A DNA stretch of 64,000 nucleotides from Allorhizobium pseudoryzae. GTDB lineage: Bacteria > Pseudomonadota > Alphaproteobacteria > Rhizobiales > Rhizobiaceae. The notes under the pieces are model-generated. The model saw only the letters and a list, made by a program, of their open reading frames with translations, was not told where the DNA came from and did no database searches. Of this stretch, positions 16,748 to 25,635 are shown one piece after another; position 1 is the first letter of the stretch; each line of letters starts with the position of its first letter. Where the stretch lies: contig NZ_CP049241.1 in assembly GCF_011046245.1 (NCBI RefSeq), forward strand, positions 2,620,001 through 2,684,000, in the 5' to 3' direction. The position numbers and the translations under genes were made by a program.

Positions 16748-17707
16748 ATGCACAAGGTCATATTCGACACCGATCCCGGCATTGACGATGCCATGGCGCT
16801 GCTTTTCCTGCACAAGCACCCGGACATCGATCTCATCGGCGTCACCACCGTCTTCGGCAATGCACCGATCGAGATCACCACGCGCAATGCGCTTTATCTC
16901 GGCGAGGCGTGGACTATTCCGGCACCGGTCGCCAAGGGCGCCGGCCAGACCTTTGATCCGGCGCGTGGCGGCAGCTACTGGCCGACCGCCATCCACGGCC
17001 ATAACGGCATCGGCGACGTGCCGTTGCCGGATAAGGTCGCGCGTGAAGCCGACCTGAGACCGGCCTACCAGTTCATCATCGATACGGTGCGCGCCCATCC
17101 GGGCGAGGTGACGCTGATCGCGGTCGGCCGCATGACCAATCTGGCCCTCGTTCTAAAGCACGATCCGGATGTGGCGGCGCTCGTCAAGCAGGTCATCATC
17201 ATGGGCGGGGCCTTTGACTTGAATGGCAATGTGTCGCCTGCGGCGGAAGCCAATATCCATGGCGATCCGGAAGCGGCGGATCTCGTGTTCACAGCCCCCT
17301 GGCGCGTCGTGGTCGTCGGTCTCGATGTGACGATGAAGACGGTGATGACCAGCGGCTATCTGGCCGACATGGTGGCAACGGGAGCGCCGGAAATCCAGCT
17401 GCTCTCCGACATCTCGCAGCTCTACATCGATTTCTACAAGACGCGGGTCGGTGACGGCATGGTGGTGCATGACAGCTGCGCCTGCGTCTATCTTGTCCGC
17501 CCCGACCTGTTTCAGACCCGCAGCGGCCCGATCCGTGTCGTCTGCGGCGGCATTGCCGATGGCCAGACGATTCAGAAACCGGATGGCCGCACCTTCCCGC
17601 CCGGTCCCTGGGACGGGCATCCGAGCCAGCTGATCACCACCGGCGTCGATCCGGACGGGGTTCTTGCCGTCATCCGCGCCGCCCTGGTGGAAGGCCGGGC
17701 TCTTTAA
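16748..17707 (+). CDS. Inosine/uridine-preferring nucleoside hydrolase family protein
   Basis: A 319-residue N-ribosyl hydrolase. It carries the family calcium-binding cluster DTDPGIDDA (residues 7-15), where the aspartates hold Ca2+ and activate water. The MGGAFDLNGNVSPAAEANIHGDPEAA segment contains the conserved NxxxEANxxxDPEAA motif, and the later HDSCACVYLVRPDLF carries the fourth metal-binding Asp. It splits nucleosides into base and ribose for salvage; base preference is unclear. ATG at 16748 is the first codon that gives the family N-terminus. Flanks are unrelated. Confidence 0.92.
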   Translation: MHKVIFDTDPGIDDAMALLFLHKHPDIDLIGVTTVFGNAPIEITTRNALYLGEAWTIPAPVAKGAGQTFDPARGGSYWPTAIHGHNGIGDVPLPDKVAREADLRPAYQFIIDTVRAHPGEVTLIAVGRMTNLALVLKHDPDVAALVKQVIIMGGAFDLNGNVSPAAEANIHGDPEAADLVFTAPWRVVVVGLDVTMKTVMTSGYLADMVATGAPEIQLLSDISQLYIDFYKTRVGDGMVVHDSCACVYLVRPDLFQTRSGPIRVVCGGIADGQTIQKPDGRTFPPGPWDGHPSQLITTGVDPDGVLAVIRAALVEGRAL

Positions 17708-17843
17708 GCGGCTTGCCGCTTCCGATTGCCATTGGGCAACAGTAAAGGTGCAAAATTCCGCCCCCGGCGTCGCAGGCCATTGGCATCGAAGCCGGTTTTC
17801 CCTATGTGGAACATCAAACGATCAGAATTCAGAGGATTAGAGC

Positions 17844-18122
17844 GTGACCGCTACCTTCGACAAAGTCGCCGACATCATCGCGGAAACCAGCGAGATCGAC
17901 CGCGAGACCATCACCCCCGAAAGCCACACGATCGACGATCTGGGCATCGACAGCCTCGACTTCCTCGACATCGTCTTTGCGATCGACAAGGAATTCGGCA
18001 TCAAGATCCCGCTCGAGCAGTGGACGCAGGAAGTCAACGAAGGCAAGGTTTCGACCGAGGAATACTTCGTTCTGAAGAACCTCTGCGCCAAGATCGACGA
18101 GCTGAGGGCAGCCAAGGCCTGA
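17844..18122 (+). CDS. acpXL: Specialised acyl carrier protein AcpXL
   Basis: A 92-residue acyl carrier protein for very-long-chain fatty acid synthesis on lipid A. The 4'-phosphopantetheine serine is Ser37 in [10 protein letters not shown]. It is slightly longer than housekeeping ACP, with the C-terminal extension [21 protein letters not shown] typical of AcpXL. GTG start at 17844 follows AGAGGA. First gene of a six-gene same-strand cluster acpXL-fabZ-fabF2-fabF1-adh-lpxXL, the arrangement known from Rhizobium and Sinorhizobium. It carries the growing 27-hydroxyoctacosanoate chain and donates it to LpxXL. Confidence 0.95.
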
Positions 18123-18144
18123 TTGGCCCGGCTGACGAAGCCCG

Positions 18145-18618
18145 ATGCTTCTTGAATATTTTCAGATGATCGACCGCGTGGAAGCGGTCGATCTTCAGGC
18201 CCGGACACTGTCGGCTCGCTCTGTCGTGCCGTCGAAAAGTCCGGTCTTCGAAGGCCATTTTCCCGGCATGCCGCTGGTGCCCGGCGTTCTCCTCATCGAG
18301 ACCATGGCGCAGGCGAGCGGCTTTCTGGTGCTCGGCGCGACGAACTTTGCCGCCATGCCCTTCCTGATGTCCGTCGATGGCGCCAAGATGCGCACCTTCG
18401 TCGAGCCCGATGCGGTGCTCGACATCGAGGCGTTTCTGGAGCATGAGGGATCGGGTTATGCTGTCACGAAGGCGAAGATCTCGTCGGCGGGCAAAAAGGT
18501 CTGTGATGCGCAGCTGAAGCTCCGGACCATGCCCTTCGATCAGGTCCCGCTTGCCGATATCGTTCGCAAGCGTGCCGCCGAAGTCGGCCTTTTGGATGCA
18601 CTTGCCGCCCGCGCCTGA
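18145..18618 (+). CDS. 3-hydroxyacyl-ACP dehydratase of the VLCFA cluster (FabZ-like)
   Basis: A 157-residue hotdog-fold dehydratase. The catalytic His38 lies in FEGHFPGMPLVPGVL and the acidic partner Glu52 in LLIETMAQASG, as in FabZ/FabA. It removes water from the 3-hydroxyacyl-AcpXL intermediate in each elongation cycle. Starts 22 bases after acpXL and is followed by the two condensing-enzyme genes. The C-terminal extension RKRAAEVGLLDALAARA is longer than in housekeeping FabZ. Confidence 0.92.
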   Translation: MLLEYFQMIDRVEAVDLQARTLSARSVVPSKSPVFEGHFPGMPLVPGVLLIETMAQASGFLVLGATNFAAMPFLMSVDGAKMRTFVEPDAVLDIEAFLEHEGSGYAVTKAKISSAGKKVCDAQLKLRTMPFDQVPLADIVRKRAAEVGLLDALAARA

Positions 18619-18654
18619 TCGGCCAACGGGACGGGTGAGAAGGATGATCTCGAA

Positions 18655-19860
18655 ATGAGCAGTTCAGACAAGGATGTCGTGATCACCGGAATTGGCATCG
18701 TCACGTGCCAGGGTGTCGGCAAGGAGCCGCATGTGGCGCTTCTGACGGGTGCCGCGTCGGCGCGTCCGCCGGTGGAGACGGATCGTTTCAAGCCCTATCC
18801 GGTGCACCCGATGCCGGAGATCGACTGGTCGCAGCAGATCGCCAAGCGCGGCGACCAGCGCCAGATGGAAAACTGGCAGCGCCTCGGCGTATTCGCGGCC
18901 GGCCTTGCGCTCGATGACGCGGGTCTGAAAGACAATATCGAAGCCTGCGGCACGATGGACATGATCGTTGCGGCCGGCGGCGGCGAGCGCGACATCAAGG
19001 TCGATTCGCTCATCGTTGATGAGGCGCTGAAGCGCAACGACCGCGAAATGCTTTTGAACGAAAAGCTGACGACGGAACTGCGCCCGACGCTCTTCCTCGC
19101 CCAGCTCTCCAACCTGCTCGCGGGAAACATTTCCATCGTCCACAAGGTCACCGGCTCCTCGCGCACCTTCATGGGCGAAGAGGCGGCGGGCATTTCCGCC
19201 GTCGAAACCGCCTATCACCGCATCAAGGCCGGCCAGTCCACCCATTCGCTGGTGGGTGGCGCCTTTGTGGCCGAACGGGCCGATATTATCCTGCTCGTCG
19301 AGGGCATCCGTGCCCATGCGACGGGTGACTGGCATCCGCTCTGGTCGCGCGCCATCGAAAACGGCGGCGGCATGATGATGGGCTCGGTCGGCGCCTTCCT
19401 CGTCATGGAAAGCCGCACGCATGCAGAGGCCCGCGGTGCGCATATCTATGCGGTGATCGACAAGATCGAAGGCGATCGCGGCAGTCGCGACGACCGTGGT
19501 CTCGAAAAGCGTCTCGGACGCCTCAGCGGCCTTGCCGACGATGCAACCCCCGGCGATCTCGTCGTGTTCTCCGGTTCGAGCGGCGTCGTTGATCTCGCAG
19601 CCCGCGAACGGGCAGCGCTCGAAGCGGAATTCCCCGGCGCGGCGATCCGCGGTTATGGCGGCATGACCGGCCATGCGATGGAAGCGCAGTTCCCGCTGGG
19701 GCTGGCGCTTGCGGCGCTGAGCCTCGACCAGGGCACGGAGGTGCCGGTCTTCGATGCGGATCACGAAAAGCCGATGAGCGGCGGCGCAACCCATGCCGTG
19801 GTCACCACCGTCGGTTACCTGCGCGGCGAAGGGCTTGCTGTCCTTTCGAAGAACGGCTGA
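18655..19860 (+). CDS. fabF2XL: Ketoacyl-ACP synthase homologue without catalytic cysteine (FabF2XL)
   Basis: A 401-residue thiolase-fold protein, first of two adjacent condensing-enzyme genes. The nucleophile region (about 165-180, KVTGSSRTFMGEEAAG) has no cysteine, and the usual NAHGTSTP segment is replaced by FSGSSGVVD. Only a later GGMTGHAMEAQ histidine is kept. It therefore should not condense alone. The layout recalls the chain-length-factor subunit of type II polyketide synthases, pairing with the complete FabF1XL next door. Role in setting C28 chain length is inference. It starts 37 bases after the dehydratase. Confidence 0.9.
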   Translation: MSSSDKDVVITGIGIVTCQGVGKEPHVALLTGAASARPPVETDRFKPYPVHPMPEIDWSQQIAKRGDQRQMENWQRLGVFAAGLALDDAGLKDNIEACGTMDMIVAAGGGERDIKVDSLIVDEALKRNDREMLLNEKLTTELRPTLFLAQLSNLLAGNISIVHKVTGSSRTFMGEEAAGISAVETAYHRIKAGQSTHSLVGGAFVAERADIILLVEGIRAHATGDWHPLWSRAIENGGGMMMGSVGAFLVMESRTHAEARGAHIYAVIDKIEGDRGSRDDRGLEKRLGRLSGLADDATPGDLVVFSGSSGVVDLAARERAALEAEFPGAAIRGYGGMTGHAMEAQFPLGLALAALSLDQGTEVPVFDADHEKPMSGGATHAVVTTVGYLRGEGLAVLSKNG

Positions 19861-19870
19861 GGATGACATC

Positions 19871-21160
19871 ATGAGCAATGCTGCTTTCAAGGACCATCTG
19901 GGTCGCCCGATCATCGCCGTCACCGGCATGGGCGTCATCACCTCGCTCGGCCAGGGGCTTGCCGACAACTGGGCGGCGCTGACATCCGGCACGTCGGGCA
20001 TCCACAAGATCACCCGTTTCCCGACAGAAGGCCTTTCCACGCGCATTTCCGGCACCGTGGATTTCATCGAGGTCCCGCATCCGAATTCCGTCGAGCGCTC
20101 GTTTGCCATGGCGCGGGAAACCACGACGGAAGCGCTGGCGCAGGCCGGGCTTTCCGGTGATTTCGCCGGTCCGCTGTTCCTGGCCGCTCCGCCGGTTGAG
20201 CCGGAATGGAGTGCGCGTTTTGAACTCGCCGACCGCGCACCGCCACCGCAGGCGGAAGCCGATGCCTATGACCGTTTCCTCGCCGCCATGCGCGAGCGCC
20301 CCGATCCGGTCTTCCTCGAAGCCGTGCAGTTCGGCTCGATCTCCGAGCGGCTGTCCGATCATTTCGGCACGCGCGGCCTGCCGGTGACGCTGTCGACCGC
20401 CTGTGCCTCTGGCGCGACCGCGATCCAGCTTGGCGTCGAAGCGATCCGCCAGGGCCGCACCGACCGGGCGCTGACGGTTGCGACCGACGGGTCCGTCAGC
20501 GCCGAAGCGCTCATCCGCTTCTCCCTGCTCTCGGCACTCTCCACCCAGAACGATCCGCCGGAAAAGGCCTCAAAACCCTTCAGCAAGGACCGCGACGGGT
20601 TCGTGATTGCCGAAGGCGCCGCCACGCTGGTGCTGGAATCGCTGGAATCGGCGATTGCCCGTGGTGCCAAGGTGCTCGGCATCCTGAAGGGCTGCGGCGA
20701 AAAGGCCGACCACTTCCACCGCACGCGCTCCTCGCCGGACGGCGGCCCGGCGATTGCGACGATCCGCGCCGCGCTTGAAGATGCCGGCATGGACGAAAGC
20801 GGCATCGGCTACATCAATGCCCACGGCACCTCGACGCCGGAAAACGACAAGATGGAATATGGCGCGATGCTGGCCGTCTTCGGCGACCGGCTGAAGAGCG
20901 AGATCCCGTGCTCCTCCAACAAGTCGATGATCGGCCATACGCTGACGGCGGCCGGTGCGGTGGAAGCGGTGTTTTCCATTCAGACCATGCTGACGGGCAC
21001 GCTGCCGCCGACGATCAACCACGTCAATCCGGATCCTGCGATCGTTCTCGATGTCGTGCCGAACAAAAAGCGTGATCAGCAGGTGACGGCGGTTCTCTCG
21101 AACTCGTTCGGCTTCGGCGGACAAAATGCCAGCCTTGTCATGACGGCGGAGCCAGCTTAA
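19871..21160 (+). CDS. fabF1XL: Ketoacyl-ACP synthase FabF1XL
   Basis: A 429-residue ketoacyl-ACP synthase II-type enzyme with the full triad: Cys178 in STACASGA, His318 in INAHGTSTPEND and His356 in NKSMIGHTLTAAG, with Lys351 nearby. It performs the condensing step of very-long-chain acyl extension on AcpXL. It has an insertion after residue 100 (APPVEPEWSARFELADRAPPPQAEADAYDRF) compared with housekeeping FabF, typical of this cluster. It begins 11 bases after fabF2XL and probably works with that protein as a heterodimer. Confidence 0.94.
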   Translation: MSNAAFKDHLGRPIIAVTGMGVITSLGQGLADNWAALTSGTSGIHKITRFPTEGLSTRISGTVDFIEVPHPNSVERSFAMARETTTEALAQAGLSGDFAGPLFLAAPPVEPEWSARFELADRAPPPQAEADAYDRFLAAMRERPDPVFLEAVQFGSISERLSDHFGTRGLPVTLSTACASGATAIQLGVEAIRQGRTDRALTVATDGSVSAEALIRFSLLSALSTQNDPPEKASKPFSKDRDGFVIAEGAATLVLESLESAIARGAKVLGILKGCGEKADHFHRTRSSPDGGPAIATIRAALEDAGMDESGIGYINAHGTSTPENDKMEYGAMLAVFGDRLKSEIPCSSNKSMIGHTLTAAGAVEAVFSIQTMLTGTLPPTINHVNPDPAIVLDVVPNKKRDQQVTAVLSNSFGFGGQNASLVMTAEPA

Positions 21161-21226
21161 ACAGCGGCCCACTTCGGCTATTGTGCCCAAACACTCTTTG
21201 ACGCCTCCGGGCGAAGGGATGAACTC

Positions 21227-22255
21227 ATGCGCGCCTTGCAACTGATCGATGACCGCCGTCTTGAAGCGACCGACATTCCCGAACCGGACGCGCCGGCACC
21301 GGGCGAGGTGACGCTTCGGGTGAAGGCGGTCGCGCTCAACCACATCGACGTATGGGGCTGGCGCGGCATGGCGTTCGCCAAGCGCAAGATGCCGCTGACG
21401 ATCGGCGCGGAAGCCTCCGGCGTGGTCGAGGCGATCGGCCCCGGCGTGTCGAACGTGCTGCCCGGCCAGCTCGTCTCCGTCTACGGCGCCCGCACCTGCG
21501 GCCTCTGCAAGCCCTGTCGGGAAGGTCGCGACAACCTGTGCGAACACGTGGCCGGCGTGCACGGTTTCCACCTCGACGGCTTTGCCCAGGAAAAGATCAA
21601 TATCCCGGCGCGCCAGCTCGTTCCGGCCCCGCCCGGCGTCGATGCGGTCGCGGCTGCGCTCGCACCGGTCACCTTCGGTACCGTCGAGCACATGTTGTTC
21701 GACAATGCCAAGCTTGAGCCCGGCGAGACGATCCTGGTGCATGCCGGAGGCTCCGGCATCGGCTCGGCTGCCATCCAGCTCGCCAAGAAGATGGGCTGCA
21801 CCGTCATCACCACCGTCGGCTCGGATGACAAGATCGAGAAGGCCAAGGCGCTCGGCGCCGATCACGTCATCAACTACCGCACCGACCGTTTCGAGGGCGT
21901 GGTGCGCAAGCTGACCAAGAAGAAGGGCGTCGATGTCGTCTTCGAACATGTCGGCAAGGACACCTGGGCCGGTTCGATGCTGTGCCTGAAGCGCGGCGGT
22001 CGCCTCGTCACCTGCGGCTCCACCTCCGGTGTTTCCACCGACATGAATCTGATGATGCTGTTCCAGCAGCAGTTGAAGCTGCTCGGCTCCTTCGGCTGCC
22101 GCATGGAAAACATGGCGAATGCCATGCAGAAGATGGCGCGCGGCATCGTGCATCCGGTCATCGATACGGAAGTCACCTTCGGCGAGATCGACAAGGCGCT
22201 GGAGCGGATGGAAAGCCGCCAGATCTTCGGCAAGATCGTGTTGAGGATGGATTGA
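21227..22255 (+). CDS. Zinc-type alcohol dehydrogenase / quinone reductase family protein of the VLCFA cluster
   Basis: A 342-residue medium-chain dehydrogenase. The structural zinc cysteines are present (GARTCGLCKPCREGRDNLCEHV), as is the NAD(P)-binding motif GGSGIGSAA (in ILVHAGGSGIGSAAIQLAKKMG). It occupies the place of the adh gene in known rhizobial acpXL clusters, between fabF1XL and lpxXL. It may act as enoyl reductase for the long chain or in the terminal hydroxylation pathway; both are suggestions. The final gene starts 4 bases after its stop. Confidence 0.88.
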   Translation: MRALQLIDDRRLEATDIPEPDAPAPGEVTLRVKAVALNHIDVWGWRGMAFAKRKMPLTIGAEASGVVEAIGPGVSNVLPGQLVSVYGARTCGLCKPCREGRDNLCEHVAGVHGFHLDGFAQEKINIPARQLVPAPPGVDAVAAALAPVTFGTVEHMLFDNAKLEPGETILVHAGGSGIGSAAIQLAKKMGCTVITTVGSDDKIEKAKALGADHVINYRTDRFEGVVRKLTKKKGVDVVFEHVGKDTWAGSMLCLKRGGRLVTCGSTSGVSTDMNLMMLFQQQLKLLGSFGCRMENMANAMQKMARGIVHPVIDTEVTFGEIDKALERMESRQIFGKIVLRMD

Positions 22256-22259
22256 TCCG

Positions 22260-23195
22260 TTGAAGATGCTGATTACCCGGATCGTTCTGGCTCTGCGCCA
22301 CTTCCAGCAATGGCTGGTGGCGCAGGCGGCGTTCGGTTTCCTCAATCTTCTGAAGATCCTGCCCGCCGATCCGGCGATCCGGTTTGCCGACTGGCTGGTG
22401 CGCCAGATCGGCCCCAGGACGAGCCGCCACCGGCTGATGCTCGTCAACCTCGCCAATGCCTATCCGGAGAAGAGTGAAGCGGAGCGCGAGGCGATTGCGC
22501 TTGCCTCCTGGGGGCATATGGGCCGGCTGGCGGCGGAATATGTCTTCCTCGACCAGTTGTTCGATTTCGACCCGGAATCCACCGAACCCGGTCGCATTGA
22601 GGTGGACGGCATTCCGATCTTCCTCGACCTGCGCGACAATCCGCGGCCCTTCATCGTCTTTACCGCCCATACCGGCAATTTCGAACTGCTGCCGGTGGCC
22701 GGCAATGCGTTCGGCCTGACGGTGACGGTGATGTTCCGCCCACCGAACAATCCCTACATTGCCGAAAAAGTCTTCTCCTTCCGTGCGGCGCGCATGGGCA
22801 AGCTCGTTCCCTCGCATGCCGGCTCCTCCTTCGCGCTGGCGCGCCAGCTGGAAGCGGGCAGGGGCATCGGCGTTCTCGTCGACCAGAAGTTCCAGAAGGG
22901 GCTCTCCACCGATTTCTTCGGCCGTCCGGTGCAGACCAATCCGCTGCTCGCCAAGCTGGTCCGCCAGTTCGATTGCGAGGTCTACCCGGCCCGCTGCATC
23001 CGCCTGCCGAACAATCGCTACCGGCTGGAGATCGAGCCGAAGATCGACATTCCGCGCAACGAGAAGGGCGCCGTGGACGTGCAGGCGACCGGCCAGCTGC
23101 TCAACGACAAGGTGGAAAGCTGGGTGCGCGAGCATCCCGAACAGTGGCTCTGGTACCACGACCGCTGGAACATCAAGCACAGCCTGAAGGGCTGA
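22260..23195 (+). CDS. lpxXL: Very-long-chain acyltransferase LpxXL (lauroyl acyltransferase family)
   Basis: A 311-residue membrane-anchored acyltransferase of the HtrB/LpxL family that transfers the 27-hydroxyoctacosanoyl chain from AcpXL to the lipid A precursor. The catalytic motif HX4E is His137-Glu142 (TAHTGNFELLP). The N-terminal stretch LITRIVLALRHFQQWLVAQAAFGFLNLL is an amphipathic membrane anchor. The TTG at 22260 gives the family N-terminus MKxxITRIVLALR; an ATG at 22266 is the alternative. Last gene of the cluster, only 4 bases after the dehydrogenase. Confidence 0.93.
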   Translation: MKMLITRIVLALRHFQQWLVAQAAFGFLNLLKILPADPAIRFADWLVRQIGPRTSRHRLMLVNLANAYPEKSEAEREAIALASWGHMGRLAAEYVFLDQLFDFDPESTEPGRIEVDGIPIFLDLRDNPRPFIVFTAHTGNFELLPVAGNAFGLTVTVMFRPPNNPYIAEKVFSFRAARMGKLVPSHAGSSFALARQLEAGRGIGVLVDQKFQKGLSTDFFGRPVQTNPLLAKLVRQFDCEVYPARCIRLPNNRYRLEIEPKIDIPRNEKGAVDVQATGQLLNDKVESWVREHPEQWLWYHDRWNIKHSLKG

Positions 23196-23252
23196 CGAAA
23201 AGGCCGGCACATTCCGGGGCGCTGCTTGAGGCGAGAGGTTGCCGCAAGTCTT

Positions 23253-23367
23253 CTTCTCCCCGCATGCGGGGAGAAGGTGGCCGGCAGGCCGGATGAGGGG
23301 CCAACCCACCCATTTTTGCTGTCGTCGCCCCTCACCCCAACCCTCTCCCCGCCAGGCGGGGAGAGGG
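23253..23367. repeat. RIME-like double-palindrome repeat
   Basis: Two strong palindromes: 23253-23276 is a perfect 24-base palindrome, and 23341-23367 is a perfect 13-base inverted repeat with a one-base centre. Between them lies a GGCCGGCAGGCC element. The layout (about 115 bases, intergenic, GGGGAG-rich arms) matches the Rhizobium-specific intergenic mosaic element RIME1. Confidence 0.8.
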
Positions 23368-23428
23368 GGCACGTCGCGCCTGCCTCGGCTGCCTCGATCC
23401 TATTTCTGTGCCATTTCCGCTCCCTGCC

Positions 23429-23851
23429 TCAATCCTCCGCAGCTGCCCCTTCCTCCTCCAGAATCGCCTTCAGGCAGGCGAGGTCCTTGGCGACGTGCGC
23501 TGCATCCTGCTCGAACTGCGCCTCCGTCTGCTCGGGCAGGCGGGTGACGAGGAAGATGGCTTCGGCGCCATCGCCGTTCGGCACGATGCGGAAAGCATTG
23601 TGCACCTTGAGGCCGGACGGCATGTGCACGACATGGTCGATCACGCCAAAGTCATTGGCCGGGGTAAAGCGCACCCGCACCGTGCCGAGCGGCCCGCCAT
23701 CGGCCAGCCAATCCTCGCCATCGCGGACGAGGCCGCTGCCGAGGCCGGAGGCCCAGCGGGTCATGTTGTCCGGTTTGGCGGCAAAGGCGTAGACGGCGCG
23801 CCAGTCCCGGTTGATCGATAGATGCACGGCTTTCGCCTCCATCGGCGGCAT
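23429..23851 (-). CDS. SRPBCC-family protein
   Basis: A 140-residue START/Bet v1-like (SRPBCC) protein. The family opening KAVHLSINRDWRAVYAFAAKPDNMTRWA is followed by alternating strands and a long C-terminal helix (EAQFEQDAAHVAKDLACLKAILEEEGAAAED). Such folds bind hydrophobic ligands; no catalytic residue can be assigned. ATG at 23851 follows GAGGAGGAA, an almost ideal ribosome-binding site. It lies alone between the RIME repeat and gnd and is divergent from gnd. Confidence 0.8.
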   Translation of the reverse strand: MPPMEAKAVHLSINRDWRAVYAFAAKPDNMTRWASGLGSGLVRDGEDWLADGGPLGTVRVRFTPANDFGVIDHVVHMPSGLKVHNAFRIVPNGDGAEAIFLVTRLPEQTEAQFEQDAAHVAKDLACLKAILEEEGAAAED

Positions 23852-24065
23852 AGTGGTTCCTCCTCGAATGTTCACTGAACGTTCTTTATGGTGCAGACCG
23901 CTTGAAAGGCAAGGGTGGCTTGCCCGTCTTTGTCGAACCTCGCCTTCGCCGCCTGCATGGCGGCTATGCGCATGGCATATTTAAACCGTTTCGATTGGTG
24001 CTGACCTTGCCGTTCGTCAGTTTGAGTGCCAAAACAGCCACGCAACTGTATTGGAGGCATCCCCC

Positions 24066-25496
24066 GTGGAACAGGCAGAAATCGGCCTTATCGGTCTTGG
24101 CGTTATGGGTTCCAACCTGGCACTCAACATCGCGGAAAAAGGCAACAAGATTGCCGTCTTCAACCGCAGTCCCGAGGCGACACGAAAATTCTATGCCGAG
24201 GCCGGCAGCCTGCAGGGCCAGATCATTCCCTGCGAGACGCTGGAAGAATTTACCGCCGCCATCCGCCCGCCGCGACCGATCATCATCATGATCAAGGCCG
24301 GTGATCCGGTCGATCAGCAGATGGAACTGCTGAAGCCCCATCTGTCTGCCGGCGACATCATGATCGATGCCGGCAATGCGAATTTCCGCGACACCATGCG
24401 CCGCTTCGAGGCGCTGAAGGACAGCCCGCTCACCTTCATCGGCATGGGTGTGTCCGGCGGCGAAGAGGGCGCCCGCCATGGTCCCTCGATCATGGTCGGC
24501 GGGACGGAAGAGAGCTGGAAGCGCGTCGAGAAGGTTTTGACCTCGATCTCCGCCAAGTTCAACGGCGATCCTTGCGTCGCCTGGCTCGGCAATGACGGCG
24601 CCGGCCATTTCGTCAAGACGATCCACAACGGCATCGAATATGCCGACATGCAGATGATCGCCGAAATCTACGGCATCCTGCGCGACGGGCTGAAACTGTC
24701 GGCTGCTGAGATCTCCCAGGTCTTTGGTCGCTGGAACGAGGGGCGCCTCAACTCCTACCTGATCGAGATCACCGAAAAGGTTCTCGCCGCCACCGACCCG
24801 GTCACCGGCCAGCCGATGGTGGACGTCATTCTCGACGCCGCCGGCCAGAAGGGCACCGGCAAGTGGTCGGTCATTGAGGCGCAGAATCTGGGCGTTGCCG
24901 CAACCGGCATCGAGGCTGCCGTCGCCGGCCGTATCCTCTCGTCGCAGAAGACCGAGCGTGTTGCGGCGGAAAAGATCCTCGGCCTGCCGGACACGGTTGC
25001 CTTCCCGGCCACCGATGGCGTCTCCTTCCTGCATGATCTGGAAAACGCGCTGCTGGCCGCGAAGATCGGCGCTTATGCGCAGGGCTTTGCCGTCATGTCG
25101 GCCGCCTCCAAGGAATATGGCTGGAACCTGCCGATGCCGACGATCGCAAAAATCTGGCGCGCCGGCTGCATCATCCGCTCGCAGTTCCTCGACGAGATCA
25201 CCTCGGCCTTCACCAAGGAACCGGATGTGGCGAACCTCATCGTGACGCCGGCCTTCTCGCAGTTCGTCAAGGACACCGATTCGTCGCTCCGCCGCGTCGT
25301 CTCGACCGCCGTCATGGCCGGCCTGCCAGTTCCGGCGCTTGCCTCGGCGCTGGCTTATTTCGACAGCTACCGCCGCGGGCGCGGCACGGCGAACCTCATC
25401 CAGGCGCAGCGCGATTTCTTCGGCGCCCACGGGTTCGACCGCGTCGATGGCCTCGACAAGCATCATGGCCCCTGGGGCAGCGGCCTCAACGCCTGA
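24066..25496 (+). CDS. gnd: 6-phosphogluconate dehydrogenase, decarboxylating
   Basis: A 476-residue enzyme of the oxidative pentose phosphate pathway that turns 6-phosphogluconate and NADP+ into ribulose 5-phosphate, CO2 and NADPH. The Rossmann motif GLGVMGSNLALN starts the protein. The catalytic region GNDGAGHFVKTIHNGIEYADMQ holds the conserved lysine, and SVIEAQNLGVAATGIEAAV and RAGCIIRS follow in order. The C-terminal part is complete. GTG at 24066 sits eight bases after GGAGG. Single-gene unit with its own terminator. Confidence 0.97.
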   Translation: MEQAEIGLIGLGVMGSNLALNIAEKGNKIAVFNRSPEATRKFYAEAGSLQGQIIPCETLEEFTAAIRPPRPIIIMIKAGDPVDQQMELLKPHLSAGDIMIDAGNANFRDTMRRFEALKDSPLTFIGMGVSGGEEGARHGPSIMVGGTEESWKRVEKVLTSISAKFNGDPCVAWLGNDGAGHFVKTIHNGIEYADMQMIAEIYGILRDGLKLSAAEISQVFGRWNEGRLNSYLIEITEKVLAATDPVTGQPMVDVILDAAGQKGTGKWSVIEAQNLGVAATGIEAAVAGRILSSQKTERVAAEKILGLPDTVAFPATDGVSFLHDLENALLAAKIGAYAQGFAVMSAASKEYGWNLPMPTIAKIWRAGCIIRSQFLDEITSAFTKEPDVANLIVTPAFSQFVKDTDSSLRRVVSTAVMAGLPVPALASALAYFDSYRRGRGTANLIQAQRDFFGAHGFDRVDGLDKHHGPWGSGLNA

Positions 25497-25510
25497 TCCT
25501 AATGAAGTGG

Positions 25511-25546
25511 GGGCAGGGCGCGGATTCGCGTCCTGCCCTTTTCTTT
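25511..25546 (+). terminator. Rho-independent terminator of gnd
   Basis: GGGCAGG (25511-25517) pairs with CCTGCCC (25532-25538), with an inner GCG/CGC stem, and is followed by TTTTCTTT. Confidence 0.9.
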
Positions 25547-25635
25547 CCGCTGCGCGCCCTGCTGATCCGCGTGCGGCCGCCGTTCCCTTACCGGGGACGT
25601 GCAACACCCAAAGACAATGATGGAGGAGACACACC

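Noticed and set aside
23226..23792. Plus-strand open frames running through the RIME-like element
   Set aside because: They translate palindromic repeat DNA and the reverse of the SRPBCC gene; no ribosome-binding site.
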